From Sipunculus nudus (taxonomy: Eukaryota; Annelida; Sipuncula; Golfingiida; Sipunculidae), in the NCBI GenBank assembly GCA_026874595.1, contig CM049320.1:54155070-54219069 (forward strand): a stretch of DNA of 64,000 nucleotides, in the 5' to 3' direction. The position numbers were made by a program, and so were the translations under genes. The stretch's first letter is position 1. Each line of letters opens with the position of its first letter. Shown here piece after piece: positions 1 to 8,583 of this stretch. Below the pieces are notes generated by a model. It saw nothing but the letters and a program-made list of their open reading frames with translations. It made no database searches and was not told where the DNA came from.

Positions 1-350
1 ATATATCATTTCATTTTTTTTCTTTTTATAGCAAGGAAAAGAGACACATGAAAGCATAGTTTTAAACTATTCAATTATCAAATTCAAATTATCAAGTACG
101 GAACACAATTGAAAAAGGATGAACATTTTATCAAATTAACTGATCTACTCTCCTATATCATCAGTGTATATGTTGTTAAAGACAGCAATAAAAAAACACT
201 TAATAAAAAGTTCGAAACATTAAACAATTTCCTTACATATGGTAAAAGAATATTACAAAGAATGTTCTTTTCAAAGTTGCAATTTAAACACTTGCTAGTG
301 TCTCTTTAGTTTTTGCGGATTACATCTGTGGGTTCAGTGACTGCAATCAT
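1..350. other. AT-rich stretch, no gene seen
   Basis: AT-rich sequence with many stops in all frames. The open stretch at 109-309 (+) is lysine/asparagine-rich, has no recognisable motif and no convincing splice sites, and is most simply chance. Confidence 0.5.
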
Positions 351-1650
351 CTTAACATATGCTGTGAGTAATTGACATTATATCTGATGTTGCCCGTGCT
401 CTGGATGATGTCTGCGCTATAGTCAATGTCTCGGCTGTCGTTGTAGTCGGGATAGTGTTCGGCGGCCACCTTGGCAACGGTTGAGGTGTGTTAAGTGTTT
501 GATGCCCAGGAATTGGCGGGGCTATCATTGGTGATTAAGGTAACGCGCTGTGAAAATGAACTGGAAAGATGGTTAAGGTGGTATGAAAGTGGGTTGACTA
601 AACAAAGTGCACGGAGATGTTGTAGTTTATGCTCGAGGGTGCTGAAACTGCTGGTAATTGCTTAATAGAGATAACATCGGGGGGAAAAGTTGTCGTTTGG
701 ATAGAGACTGACAAAGCAGGCTGGTATGTTTTGGTTATAGCCCAATGAACTGTTATGCAAGCCGAGAGGTTTTCGAGGCTTGTGTCACATGGCAGGCGAG
801 CCGTTTAGGCGAGCCTGCCATGATTGACGCAAGCCAAGCAAATCTCATGACTTGCTCTACATTTCATTGGGCTATAACCGATTTGTCCCACATGCCCTGC
901 CTCCTTGGTCGAAGATCACACGTGTCATTTTTTGGCTACGCACCAGGGCTTTGCCATATTTGGAAAGTCGCCATGCAACTTCACTTGCATGGTCACTTTT
1001 CATGATCCTGTGGTGCAAGCAGATTTAAATGTACAATTAGAACAAGGGAAAACACGCCACATGTGGGACAAGGGAAGGAAACTGTCGGCTGATGGGGTGT
1101 TGAGAAAACAGGCTGGGCTTAATCTTATTGCTGAGTAGCACGCACTATGTAGGACTGTACAAGATTCATGCTGTCAACTGTGAAGTTAAACTAGTGTTCC
1201 GGCTTGATTTGGCGCAGCTGGGTGGAGTAGTATTTTGTGTACATCTCTAATGCTTCTTGAGCAGTCACGGGTGTCATTTTAGCTGTAGACACAGCGTGTA
1301 ATTCCCGTCCTTTGCTGACATGTTGCAGCAGCTGACCCATCATATTTTGGACTGAATCTGAGCTGATTACTTCTTTACATATCCTTTAGCTTTGCCCTTG
1401 ACTTGCATGGATCTGGCCTATGGCACCCTTTCCTTTATACTTTCAGGCCCACTTATGGGGCCTAGTTCCGTGAAGGGTACATGGGATACGTCGTCGTCGT
1501 TTTACCCACTCTTTAAATCTTCATTGCTGGATCCTATGGCGCTAGTACAAGACTGGTCGGTAGAGGTTGGTTCAAACTGAAATAAAATATTGAATTTAAT
1601 ATTTTGAATGTTTTTGTTCTATCTTGCAGATGGATCTAAGAAAAAAAAAT
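351..1650. other. GC-richer unknown block, possible decayed mobile-element coding sequence
   Basis: Base composition is clearly richer in G and C than the surroundings. On the minus strand short open pieces occur at about 1,190-1,600 (for example a stretch reading SVQNMMGQLLQHVSKGREL near 1,350) interrupted by stops and frame changes, as expected of a dead element. I do not recognise a family. The block also holds the foldback at 733-879. The plus-strand ORFs at 745-1138 overlap the foldback and are probably incidental. Confidence 0.3.
733..879. repeat. Foldback with 17-bp outer stem and three internal hairpins
   Basis: The 17-mer at 733-749 (GGTTATAGCCCAATGAA) is exactly reverse-complementary to 863-879. 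Between the arms are three further stems: 758-763 with 777-782 (CAAGCC/GGCTTG), 788-797 with 813-822 (CATGGCAGGC/GCCTGCCATG), and 829-833 with 851-855 (GCAAG/CTTGC). The whole could draw as a cloverleaf-like cruciform of about 147 nt. It could be the termini of a small MITE-like element or a structured transcript; nothing else identifies it. Confidence 0.55.
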
Positions 1651-1947
1651 CATTGAAACTCCCAGGCAATTGTCCAGCGCTATTAATCGTTAACTTATTT
1701 TGTACAGCTACATAAAGAATTTAATTTATTATGTATTTAATGTACCTAATTTTTATGTATAAGATATTTTGGCATGAACCGTGAGAAAAGTCCATGCACG
1801 TACACGAAGCGAATGCGTTATAACAATCACTCATTTGGCATAACAAGAAGCCTTCTCATATTCCCACTTTCCAATTTCTAGCCCCCCCCCCCCCCCCCGG
1901 ATTTTTTTTTTGTTATTTCTTAATGTGAAATTCAAATCAATACTGAC
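1651..1947. other. AT-rich spacer with a poly(C) run
   Basis: No gene is seen. A run of about 18 C followed by T-rich sequence lies near 1,881-1,910, which may be a slippage-prone or mis-assembled spot. Confidence 0.5.
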
Positions 1948-2122
1948 CTAGCAGTGTTACGGTGCCGACAGCGCACAAAATGTTTATCCAAGAAACGGAA
2001 GGTGTTCAGCAGTAACCAATTGTCACCCTCCGTTAAGTCGATTTCGTTGATTTCCCTCTTTTCGGGTTTAGGTGCGTGAGACTCCCGTATAGGGTCCTCA
2101 TGGACTACATGAAGATTTTCAA
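1948..2122 (-). CDS. Candidate internal exon, unknown protein
   Basis: On the minus strand an open segment ends at a good donor (TAG|GTCAGT at 1,948/1,947). There are two possible acceptors: AACAG ending at 2,131 (exon from 2,130) or TCAG ending at 2,123 (exon from 2,122). Both keep the same frame. It encodes about 58-61 residues of an acidic/basic, non-repetitive sequence including EINEIDLTEGDNWLLLNTF and a C-terminal RCRHRNTAR. I recognise no family. With the 2,122 start the exon enters in phase 1, which matches the exit phase of the candidate exon at 2,317-2,371. It leaves in phase 2, so a further exon outside the window would be needed. Confidence 0.4.
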
Positions 2123-2316
2123 CTGACGAACTGTTAAAATACAATGTGGATGTTGGGAGAAAAAAAAACCTATAAATGATTTCATGCAAAGATATATGGA
2201 GAATAATAAAGAAATTTTCGTTAATTTCTTGTGAATGTAAAGGAAATATAAATGTTACACAAATTTATAACATACCATAAACAGTTTAAACAGAGGAATT
2301 TGAAAATTTTACTCAC

Positions 2317-2371
2317 CAGTACCCTCAGGCTGGAATTCGTCTGCCTTCTTTTCATAAAAACGAGCCTTCAC
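2317..2371 (-). CDS. Candidate small internal exon, unknown protein
   Basis: A minus-strand segment bounded by TTTAG| (acceptor) and ACTG|GTGAGT (strong donor) encodes VKARFYEKKADEFQPEGT in the only open frame, phase 0 in and phase 1 out. Charged, no recognised domain. Its exit phase fits the exon at 1,948-2,122. Its entry phase does not fit the mucin-like exon at 4,071-4,199, so it more likely belongs with the short ORF at 2,511-2,651 or to a different transcript. Confidence 0.35.
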
Positions 2372-2510
2372 CTAAATATCTTTGTAGGTCTCCAGCCTTC
2401 TGTTTTACAGACACTCGTTGTCTTTGTACAATTTCCCTATTTTTTTTTTTTTCTTGTTTTTCGGTGAACAGGTAGGGTACAGCTTTCCTCCTCGTGTTCT
2501 CCATTTGGGT

Positions 2511-2651
2511 TTAAGGGACTGTCGGTGGAGGTGAGGAAGGTCCTCTCGTCTCAACAGGCTCCGGATTCTGCCCCTGGACCTCTTCCTGGAGGTGGTGCCT
2601 CTCCTTTGAAGACCTGGTGGCCCTCATTTTTCTTGTTTGCTTGACTCCCAT
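2511..2651 (-). CDS. Small ORF (46 aa), possible first exon of a small gene
   Basis: An ATG at 2,651 opens 46 codons to TAA at 2,511. The product begins MGVKQTRKMRATRSSKERHH and ends in a Pro-rich tail (GPSSPPPTVP). Locally GC-rich, unlike the flanks. A CACGTG-containing palindrome lies 40-58 bp upstream. There is no strong splice donor inside the ORF, so a link to the exons at 2,317-2,371 and 1,948-2,122 is speculative. It may equally be a fragment of a mobile element. Confidence 0.25.
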   Translation of the reverse strand: MGVKQTRKMRATRSSKERHHLQEEVQGQNPEPVETRGPSSPPPTVP

Positions 2652-2690
2652 GTCGAAAAATATGACCTTCTACGCTGAACTGTTGCCTAT

Positions 2691-2709
2691 ATCACGTGAG
2701 TCACGTGAT
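2691..2709 (-). promoter_or_regulatory. Double E-box palindrome next to a CCAAT motif
   Basis: ATCACGTGAGTCACGTGAT is a perfect palindrome around one central base and contains two CACGTG E-boxes. Read on the minus strand a CCAAT pentamer overlaps its upstream end. It sits just upstream of the ATG at 2,651 on that strand. CACGTG is a known bHLH-zipper site; a promoter role here is inference. Confidence 0.3.
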
Positions 2710-2794
2710 TGGAACAACACGGGAAAAACTTGAAGTGCCCTCCAGGCGCACCTTGTGTAATTCGACATACAGTCAGCACTACTCCTTGGTCACT

Positions 2795-3234
2795 CAGGAC
2801 TAAATCGTCAAAGCTCGGTTAAACTATTCTGAGCTCGGCTCAATAAGACGTTGACTCGCAGAAAACTCGTACTAATGTCGGCTTTAATTCATACGCAACT
2901 CGGAAATACTCGGAAGCCCAACGGCGTTACTCGACCTGAGCTCGACATAACTCTGCTTTTTATTCCATTGTTATTCCAGACCGCGAGCAACGCCGATCTT
3001 TGCCGATTGAGTCACGAGTAACTCCGAGCAAGCCCGAGCTCCATCCGAGGGTACCACAATTCACGCCAAACTCTTCACTCAGGATGAAATTTTTGAACAT
3101 GTTCAATTTTTTTTATCCAAGTTCCACGAGCTCACCGAGTGACACCGATTTGTGCAGAGATTTCCCTACCATAAAGCCGAGTATATCCGAATTTCTGACC
3201 GAGTAATCCCGAGTTCCAACTCGGGATTACTCGG
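2795..3234. repeat. Degenerate ACTCGG/CCGAGT-type repeat ending in a perfect hairpin
   Basis: The short word ACTCGG or its complement recurs many times. The left half is mostly in CTCGG orientation and the right half in CCGAG orientation, giving an imperfect foldback. At the right end 3,199-3,215 and 3,218-3,234 form a perfect 17-bp inverted repeat with a 2-base spacer. No coding capacity is supported. Confidence 0.5.
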
Positions 3235-3240
3235 TTTCTA

Positions 3241-4070
3241 ATTCATGAAAGTGTAAGAGCTGCTTAAGAACCACGCCAGGGAGCCAAGGTACAAACAAAT
3301 CCGTGTAATAACATGGCCGTATGCTACATTGACTAGGCATGTCGAACCGACATAGACTAACAAGGAATTATCGGATTTCTAGGCATATTCATCCAAACAA
3401 TTTATTAGCAAATAAAAGAAAATGTAGAAATGAATAAACAGGCTACGTTATACAGTAAAAAAATAACTGGAGTAGTACGCACTTGACAGCAGCTGTCAGC
3501 GGTTTCACCACTGAACCTCACAGGCCTCTATAACACGGTCTCTTTTTTTTGTTTATTGTAAAATTACTAAGATAAAAATCTTTAAAAGATTAGTAATTTC
3601 TGAAACATGAACCTCTTCCTTCGGGAAATACTTTTCACTAAGTGTACACTGTTATGGTATATTCTAAGACCAGCTGACCGAAACCCAAAATGCCAAAATA
3701 GATTTCCACGTTTCCACAATGCCAAAGCCTAGCTGTATCTTACAAATTCTCGCAGGATTACCGTTATCGTTTTTATAAAACAATTTCCAATGACATTGAT
3801 TTTATTATATCCTGATTCAGTTATAATGTATCTTATACATAGATATATATCTTATACATCTTATACCATGTAAATTCAACTTATACAAGCAATTAGATTA
3901 GTTACTCATATAATCACTATAAACCCCGGCCAACACTGCCAGCGTGCCAGGGGTCCATGGTATCACACCCGGTTTATCACTTGGTCATACCTTGGGCGTG
4001 ATATGTCACAGCTTGCCTGTACGCAAGAGTGCCAAAACATCTAAAGAAATTAAAAAAAAAAATTTCTTAC
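3241..4070. other. Intron-like spacer, no gene seen
   Basis: AT-rich sequence with stops in all frames. The open stretch starting at 3,944 (+) overlaps the minus-strand exon at 4,071-4,199 and is its shadow. Confidence 0.5.
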
Positions 4071-4199
4071 CGTCACCATTTCCTCTTGATACCCCAAAAT
4101 CTCCTGACTGCTCGGAGAAGTCCGTAAACATAAAAGTAAGGCCTCGTTTGTTCCGCATCTTCTTCACTGGTATGCCTCCATTGGAATGAGGGTTGTCAA
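4071..4199 (-). CDS. Internal exon of the mucin-like gene, non-repetitive 43-residue segment
   Basis: Minus strand: acceptor TTAACAG| before 4,199 and donor GACG|GTAAGA after 4,071. The exon is 129 bp, with 2 bases, 42 codons and 1 base, i.e. phase 1 in and phase 1 out, the same as every Thr/Pro repeat exon upstream. The product is hydrophilic: it starts DNPHSNGGIPVKKMRNKRGL, continues with FMFTDFSEQSGDFG and ends SRGNGDG, with no cysteine and no transmembrane segment. It is the next good exon downstream of the Thr/Pro exon at 5,777-5,833, so it is probably what follows the repeat domain in the protein. No family recognised. Strength rests on two good splice sites and phase match, not on homology. 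Confidence 0.5.
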
Positions 4200-4619
4200 C
4201 TGTTAATTAGTTTAATATACCAAGTGAGTATTAAATGTATCGCTATTCATCTAACACCGAAAACTGTTATCCTACTAAGGTTCTAAAGGACATTGAAGCA
4301 CGTCCCTCTAACTAGGAGAATTACAATATATGACGTGAATGCCCGTCGTATTAATTCAGACAAGCTAATTCCAACATTGAGACAAGATATAAAAGCAAGC
4401 AAAAAATAATTACTTGTGTGTGAGTTTTATGTAATGATATGTCAAGAACAAGGTTTATAATGACATTTGTCAAGAGATCCGCCAGAGATATTCCCGAAAT
4501 GACTGTTCCTGCTGCATTGCATTAAAAAAAAAAAATCTCCTATATTGGTTAATCTGATATAGAGTATAATCAGCTGTTTAACTCTTTATAAAATAAACTA
4601 TTAATATCGCTTTCATGAA

Positions 4620-4900
4620 TATTTTTTAACCTACCATGGAATCTTGACAGACAATCATTAGACATCAAAAATATACCTTCTATAATATATTTTGGGGTAA
4701 CTGGCCTTCACATTTTTTTATCCCTAAAATATTTTGAGTTTTAAATGTCCAACTGCAGTTGCAGACCTTTCCGAGACAAACACTGTATAATGGATGTGTT
4801 TAAATGTATATACGTAATAGGCAATCTTGAAATCTAATGTAAGCAAAATAAGACCTATAATCCGGCCGAAAATATTGTGAAGTTGGTAAATCTCACCAAT
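4620..4900. repeat. Ancient duplicated intron segment (also near 6.18-6.33 and 63.4-63.6 kb)
   Basis: The stretch around 4,709-4,880 (CCTTCA..., TTTTGAG..., then TATACGTAATAGGCAATCTTG and AAGACCTATAAT) is clearly similar to 6,178-6,330 and more weakly to 63,440-63,600. All three lie beside Thr/Pro-type exons, which suggests an old block containing exon plus intron was copied before the modern 888-bp array arose. Confidence 0.45.
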
Positions 4901-5454
4901 TTTCTGATGAGAAATTCTTCTAATAACGGGCAATGTTTTCATAGTGAAAAGCGGGGTAAAGGTGTTGACAAAAAGAATATTCGTCTACATTTTACTATAT
5001 CTCAGTCCCACATCTCAAGTGTAAAGAAGGTCATTTCGTCAATTACTTGTCGTTTCCACATGTTGCAAAGAATAACATTTACATTTTATCTAATATGTAC
5101 TTTGTAATTTTATTTACAGCGTTTTTTTTTTTAGCCGGAAAAAAATAATACAGTGCTGCAGGAAACGACAGGTAAGCAAATTGCAATTAACAGTTGGGAC
5201 ATTTCCGTGTGAACGGAAAATGCATTTACTCTTATAAGAGCATAAGAATAATCCTAAGCAGGATAGTTACAAAATTCATATATTGAAATTATAACATTCT
5301 AATGAAGATATTATAATGTTTTTACAATAAATGTTAATGATAGAATAATCTGTTATATTTAATTGTATGTATCAAATGATGATTCTTTTTACGGATTTGT
5401 CATTTTGATGTTTTGACATTTCATGATAAAGGACAGGTCAAATCATACCAGGCA

Positions 5455-5490
5455 GACTGCTTCATCCCCCCCCCCCCCCCCACCCACTCA
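5455..5490. repeat. Poly(C) run
   Basis: A run of about 15 C followed by CACCCACTCAC; simple sequence inside the intron upstream of the exon at 4,071-4,199 and downstream of the one at 5,777-5,833. Confidence 0.7.
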
Positions 5491-5776
5491 CATGGAATGG
5501 ATAGCAGATTGTGTTTTATTTTCAGAAAACAGTGTTAAATACACATACATGCTAATTTAACAGTAAACTGGATATCTTTTTAGATTCAATAAAAAGATAA
5601 ACGAATGTCTTTGATTGATAAAGTGTTTGTTCTTCCTTCAGGGAAAATCTATGAAAAATATATAAAATATTTCAAATAATATACCTAATTAACATTGTGA
5701 ATGGACAATATCAGGAAACATTAAGCTGAACTATAAAAATAATTCTTTCGTCAATTTTCATTCCGAAAGTACTTAC

Positions 5777-5833
5777 CTGTCTTCGCCGGAGTTGAATTTG
5801 GGGCAACTGTGGTTGCCGGTGTTGTGGCAGAAG
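5777..5833 (-). CDS. Thr/Pro-rich (mucin-like) internal exon
   Basis: Minus strand, 57 bp, acceptor ATACTAG| and donor ACAG|GTAAGT, phase 1 in and out. Encodes SATTPATTVAPNSTPAKT plus an Ala across the upstream junction. Threonine, proline and serine make up most residues, as in O-glycosylated mucin-type domains. It aligns with the 60-bp exon at 36,950-37,009 (shared TTVAP...TTP core) and more distantly with the array exons. The neighbouring upstream exon is about 31 kb away, across the transposon-filled intron. Confidence 0.65.
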
Positions 5834-6989
5834 CTAGTATATAAAATCATATAGCTGGCATAAAAACCATATGAATTGTTATCAGCCAACATCTATCGTG
5901 TTTAGTTTTATAGATCCGCATATGGTTCACAGTCTTTTTTATCTTGTTTTGATTTTGGTACAGATTTGAATAAAATAACATTTTTGTTTGGTAATTTGAG
6001 ATAGAAAAGTACAAAACCAGAAAAAGCATTTATAAAATAAACCATCAAACTAAAATTCCTTTGCAAAAAGGATTTATATTGATATTGTTATCCATTCGTG
6101 GAATATTAAGAAATAATCCGAAAAGATAAAAGAAAATTCCTGCTACAAATCAATTGTTGTTGCACTCACTGGTCTTCATCTTTTCATACTTCAATATTTT
6201 GAGTTATTGACAGCCTATTCGGGGCAAACGTTGTATAATAATATGTTTTATAATGTATATACGTGATAGGCAATCTGGAAATCTAAAATGAGCGAAGTAA
6301 GACCTATATTCCAGTGGAAAATAATTTTTGTATGGCACTTTTCATAACGGGCAATTTTTTCAAAGTGATTAGCACGAGATATTCCTATACATTCCACTGT
6401 CCCTCAGTTCGATTACTTAGTCTAATTACGCACTTCTCCATAAGTTACAACGGTTTAATTAAACATAATTCTATTAGCTGCGATTCAATACCTGAAAAGG
6501 ATTATCAACAAGCTGCAGGTCACTGTTGATCGATACTGTATATCGAGAAATTACATTGTTTTTTTTTCTTTTAAAGGGGGGGGGGTTGTTACTAGAGACC
6601 TGTGAGCATAGCCAGATGATTGTTTCTATGATATGTTTTACCTTAATATGGTACATCATCTATTGTTTTTAGCGGGAGAAACCAGATGTCTCTTTCACTG
6701 TTTACAGCTAATAGCATATACAGTGCTTAATTGACAGCTTATATCCTGACAATTAGCAATATACATCTCAAGATATCATCATTAATGTTGTTGAATAGTT
6801 TCAAAAGGATGCATCGGAACTATGCAGCATAGACACGCTTCGAGTCTATTTAACTGCTTTAACGAGACTGATAAACGTTTTCGTCATTACCTGCTGAATT
6901 AACTGAAATTATTTACTAATACTTAAACATTTATAAAAAAACGAAAACAAACATATACATTGCTTTCAGAAACAGAGAATTCTTACAAC
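5834..6989. other. Intron-like spacer
   Basis: No gene is seen. Includes the 6,178-6,330 segment related to 4,709-4,880 and a short G run near 6,578-6,587. Short ORFs here lack motifs. Confidence 0.5.
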
Positions 6990-7037
6990 ATTCACCTGAT
7001 GATCGGGTCGCATCCCGTGAAACAGACTGTAGTGAAT
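6990..7037 (+). ncRNA. Hammerhead-ribozyme-like motif (HHR1)
   Basis: All core elements of a minimal type-I hammerhead occur in order. Stem I 5' strand ATTCAC (6,990-6,995); CTGATGA (6,996-7,002); stem II CGGG/CCCG (7,004-7,007 with 7,014-7,017) closed by a U-U pair next to the core; GAAA (7,019-7,022); a 2-bp stem III CA/TG with a 3-base loop; the U-A cleavage dinucleotide (7,030-7,031); and stem I 3' strand GTGAAT (7,032-7,037), a perfect complement of the 5' strand. Very short stem III is typical of the hammerheads known from Penelope-like elements, and a PLE endonuclease fragment lies about 1.5 kb away. The U-U in place of the usual G-C at the base of stem II may weaken it. Confidence 0.6.
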
Positions 7038-7060
7038 TTACAGTGTTGTTTTCTTCAGAG

Positions 7061-7076
7061 TTATATATATATATAA

Positions 7077-7120
<44 letters not shown>
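7061..7120. repeat. (AT)n microsatellite
   Basis: Long alternating AT tract. It creates the Tyr-Ile ORF on the minus strand, which is not a gene. Confidence 0.9.
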
Positions 7121-7123
<3 letters not shown>

Positions 7124-7129
7124 GTAAAG

Positions 7130-7240
7130 ATGATGAGTAACGCATGTAAGATGAAATAACTTGTTTATTAATACATGAGTTTTCAAAGCATACAGGCTTC
7201 TCAGACAGGTGGTAATTAAGTGGGAAGATGTATAGAGATG
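7130..7240 (-). repeat. Copy of a dispersed CTGACGAAG...GAAAGCTC motif repeat
   Basis: On the minus strand this reads ACATCTCTATACATCTTCCC, then CACCTGTCTGAGAAGCCTG, then TTTGAAAACTC and AATAAACAAG. It aligns with plus-strand copies at 8,030-8,160, 10,610-10,740 and 17,612-17,742. With the copy at 8,030-8,160 it forms an inverted pair about 0.8 kb apart. Confidence 0.5.
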
Positions 7241-7520
7241 TGCAGTATGCATCGCCTCACTGGGAAATTCCGCGAAACCGCAGGAAGGTAATGCCGTCTC
7301 GTCGAAGGGTCACTTGGTCCAAAGTGCGGCCCTCCACGATACAGCCCGCCATTTCCGACAGCAGTCCCCAAAAAAGACGCCTGTCGAATGCCCAAATCGG
7401 TCCGATTAACCGGTCGAGGGTGTGCCACGAGCCGGATTCCGTACGATTTCCAAGTGCTCTGTTCAGCCCAGAAGTTGTCTATCCCGCCCCTCCATCGGGC
7501 CCGTTAGATGTTCCAGTCGA
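7241..7520 (-). repeat. GC-rich mobile-element fragment related to 10,785-10,900
   Basis: Minus-strand frame contains GGPHFGPSDPSTRRHYLPAV followed by NFPVRR. The homologous position in the block at 10,785-10,900 and 17,785-17,900 reads RRATFWTERPVTKRHDM then VAANFLSGV, so the two share a coding-like pattern (F-x-x-P-x-T/S-x-R-H ... NF). This looks like a coding remnant shared by related elements. Family not recognised; stops and frameshifts surround it. Confidence 0.35.
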
Positions 7521-8029
7521 TATGCAAATAAAAAAAAAAATAAACATAAACGTAAGTAATACAATAAAGCTAGATGGAGTAAATAATAACATGTCATGAT
7601 TATGCACTAAATGTAATAAATATAGACAAAATAATAAAGTAATTCAGAGAGTAGAAAAAAAGAAACAAAGGAGTGATCCTCTTGAATATAATATAGGTTT
7701 TACATATTAAACAGTCAAAATATTAAAAGAAAATATGCTACCAAAAATAATGTACATGGTAAAGTAATCAGAAAAAGGATCTGAAATAATCATAATAGTA
7801 ACAATAATTATAATAGGTAAAAAAAATTTAAAAAATATACTGGGGAAGTGTCACGGACACAGCCATTAGAATTTTTAACGATAAGTTTAAGATTGGATTC
7901 CACAAATCCAGAAATTAGTTCAGTGAGAGTTCCTGTACTGATGCACTGTACCACGCCAACAAAGAGCATCATGGTTATTATATTACTAAATATCAATTCA
8001 GAATGTACTTACACTGTTTCTTGCATTAT
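7521..8029. other. A-rich spacer between inverted motif copies
   Basis: A-rich sequence with many stops. The ORFs at 7,808-8,087 overlap in opposite strands, carry no motif and are not supported. Confidence 0.5.
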
Positions 8030-8160
8030 GCAACAAATACATTGTCGTTTCATCCTATGTAACATCCCTCTACATATTCCCATCTAATTATAATCTGACG
8101 AAGAAACCTGTGTGCTTCGAAAGCTCGTGTGTGATTAAACAAGTTTGTCTATCTTAAAGG
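8030..8160 (+). repeat. Copy of the dispersed CTGACGAAG...GAAAGCTC motif repeat
   Basis: Contains ACATCCCTCTACATATTCCC, then CTGACGAAGAAACCTGTG, TTCGAAAGCTCG and an AT-rich tail. Aligned with three other copies in the window. It carries the words of a hammerhead core (CTGACGA, GAAA) but no complementary stem I or usable stem III, so I do not call it a ribozyme. Confidence 0.5.
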
Positions 8161-8214
8161 CGTCAGTTTTTCTGTTCACCTTAGCTTCATCTGCGGACTA
8201 ACACGCTCTTACCA

Positions 8215-8226
8215 CATATATGTATG

Positions 8227-8284
<58 letters not shown>

Positions 8285-8321
8285 TCACGGGATACGACCC
8301 GATCATTAGGTGAAAGTGGTT

Positions 8322-8371
<50 letters not shown>

Positions 8372-8374
8372 TAA

Positions 8375-8432
<58 letters not shown>
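8215..8432. repeat. (AT)n and (CT)n microsatellites around a hammerhead-like relic
   Basis: (TA)n at about 8,219-8,280, (CT)n at about 8,325-8,367 and (AT)n at about 8,380-8,431. Between the first two, 8,283-8,316 on the minus strand repeats HHR1 (CACCT, AATGATCGGG, ATCCCGTGAAA) with CTGATGA changed to CTAATGA and with everything after GAAA replaced by the AT run. It is an inverted, broken copy of the motif at 6,990. Confidence 0.75.
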
Positions 8433-8458
8433 TGATTATTTACGAAAATGTTCAGTTA

Positions 8459-8501
8459 CACATTAACCAGTGTTTTCATGCATTAACAATCTTCAGATGT
8501 G
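8459..8501 (-). ncRNA. Hammerhead-ribozyme-like motif (HHR2) downstream of the PLE endonuclease fragment
   Basis: Read on the minus strand: stem I 5' strand CACAT (8,501-8,497); CTGAAGA (8,496-8,490; the variable core position is A); a weak stem II (TGT/GCA with one G-U pair, loop TAAT, plus a U-U pair at the base); GAAA (8,477-8,474); stem III AC/GT with a 4-base loop; T-A at 8,465-8,464 as the cleavage dinucleotide; and stem I 3' strand ATGTG (8,463-8,459), fully complementary. Same layout as HHR1, including the U-U pair. It lies 83 bp downstream of the ORF that ends at 8,584 on the same strand, where a PLE terminal region would be expected. Confidence 0.5.
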
Positions 8502-8583
8502 ATCTGTCGACGGTTGGTTCGGTTATGTAATCATGTGTTGACGCACTTAGTCATGGTCAGGTGGAAATGTTCGGGGGTCAGGA

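Noticed and set aside
905-1138. ORFs at 745-1138 as a gene
   Set aside because: They overlap the foldback and each other in different frames and resemble no family I know.
4897-4920. CTGATGAGAAATTC as a hammerhead core
   Set aside because: CTGATGA is followed immediately by GAAA with no room for stem II, and there is no complementary stem I.
5140-5175. Plus-strand microexon between a T-rich acceptor and CGACAG|GTAAGC
   Set aside because: Single occurrence, lysine-rich nonsense-like content, and no other plus-strand exons nearby to join.
7061-7252. Tyr-Ile repeat ORFs here and at 12,955-13,218, 17,135-17,410, 19,109-19,327, 20,905-21,246 and 24,603-24,884
   Set aside because: They are translations of (AT)n and (TAA)n microsatellites and palindromic satellite sequence, open on both strands at once.
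8096-8130. CTGACGA...GAAA in the motif repeats as active hammerhead ribozymes
   Set aside because: No complementary stem I arms and no stem III followed by a U-H step; kept only as a motif family.
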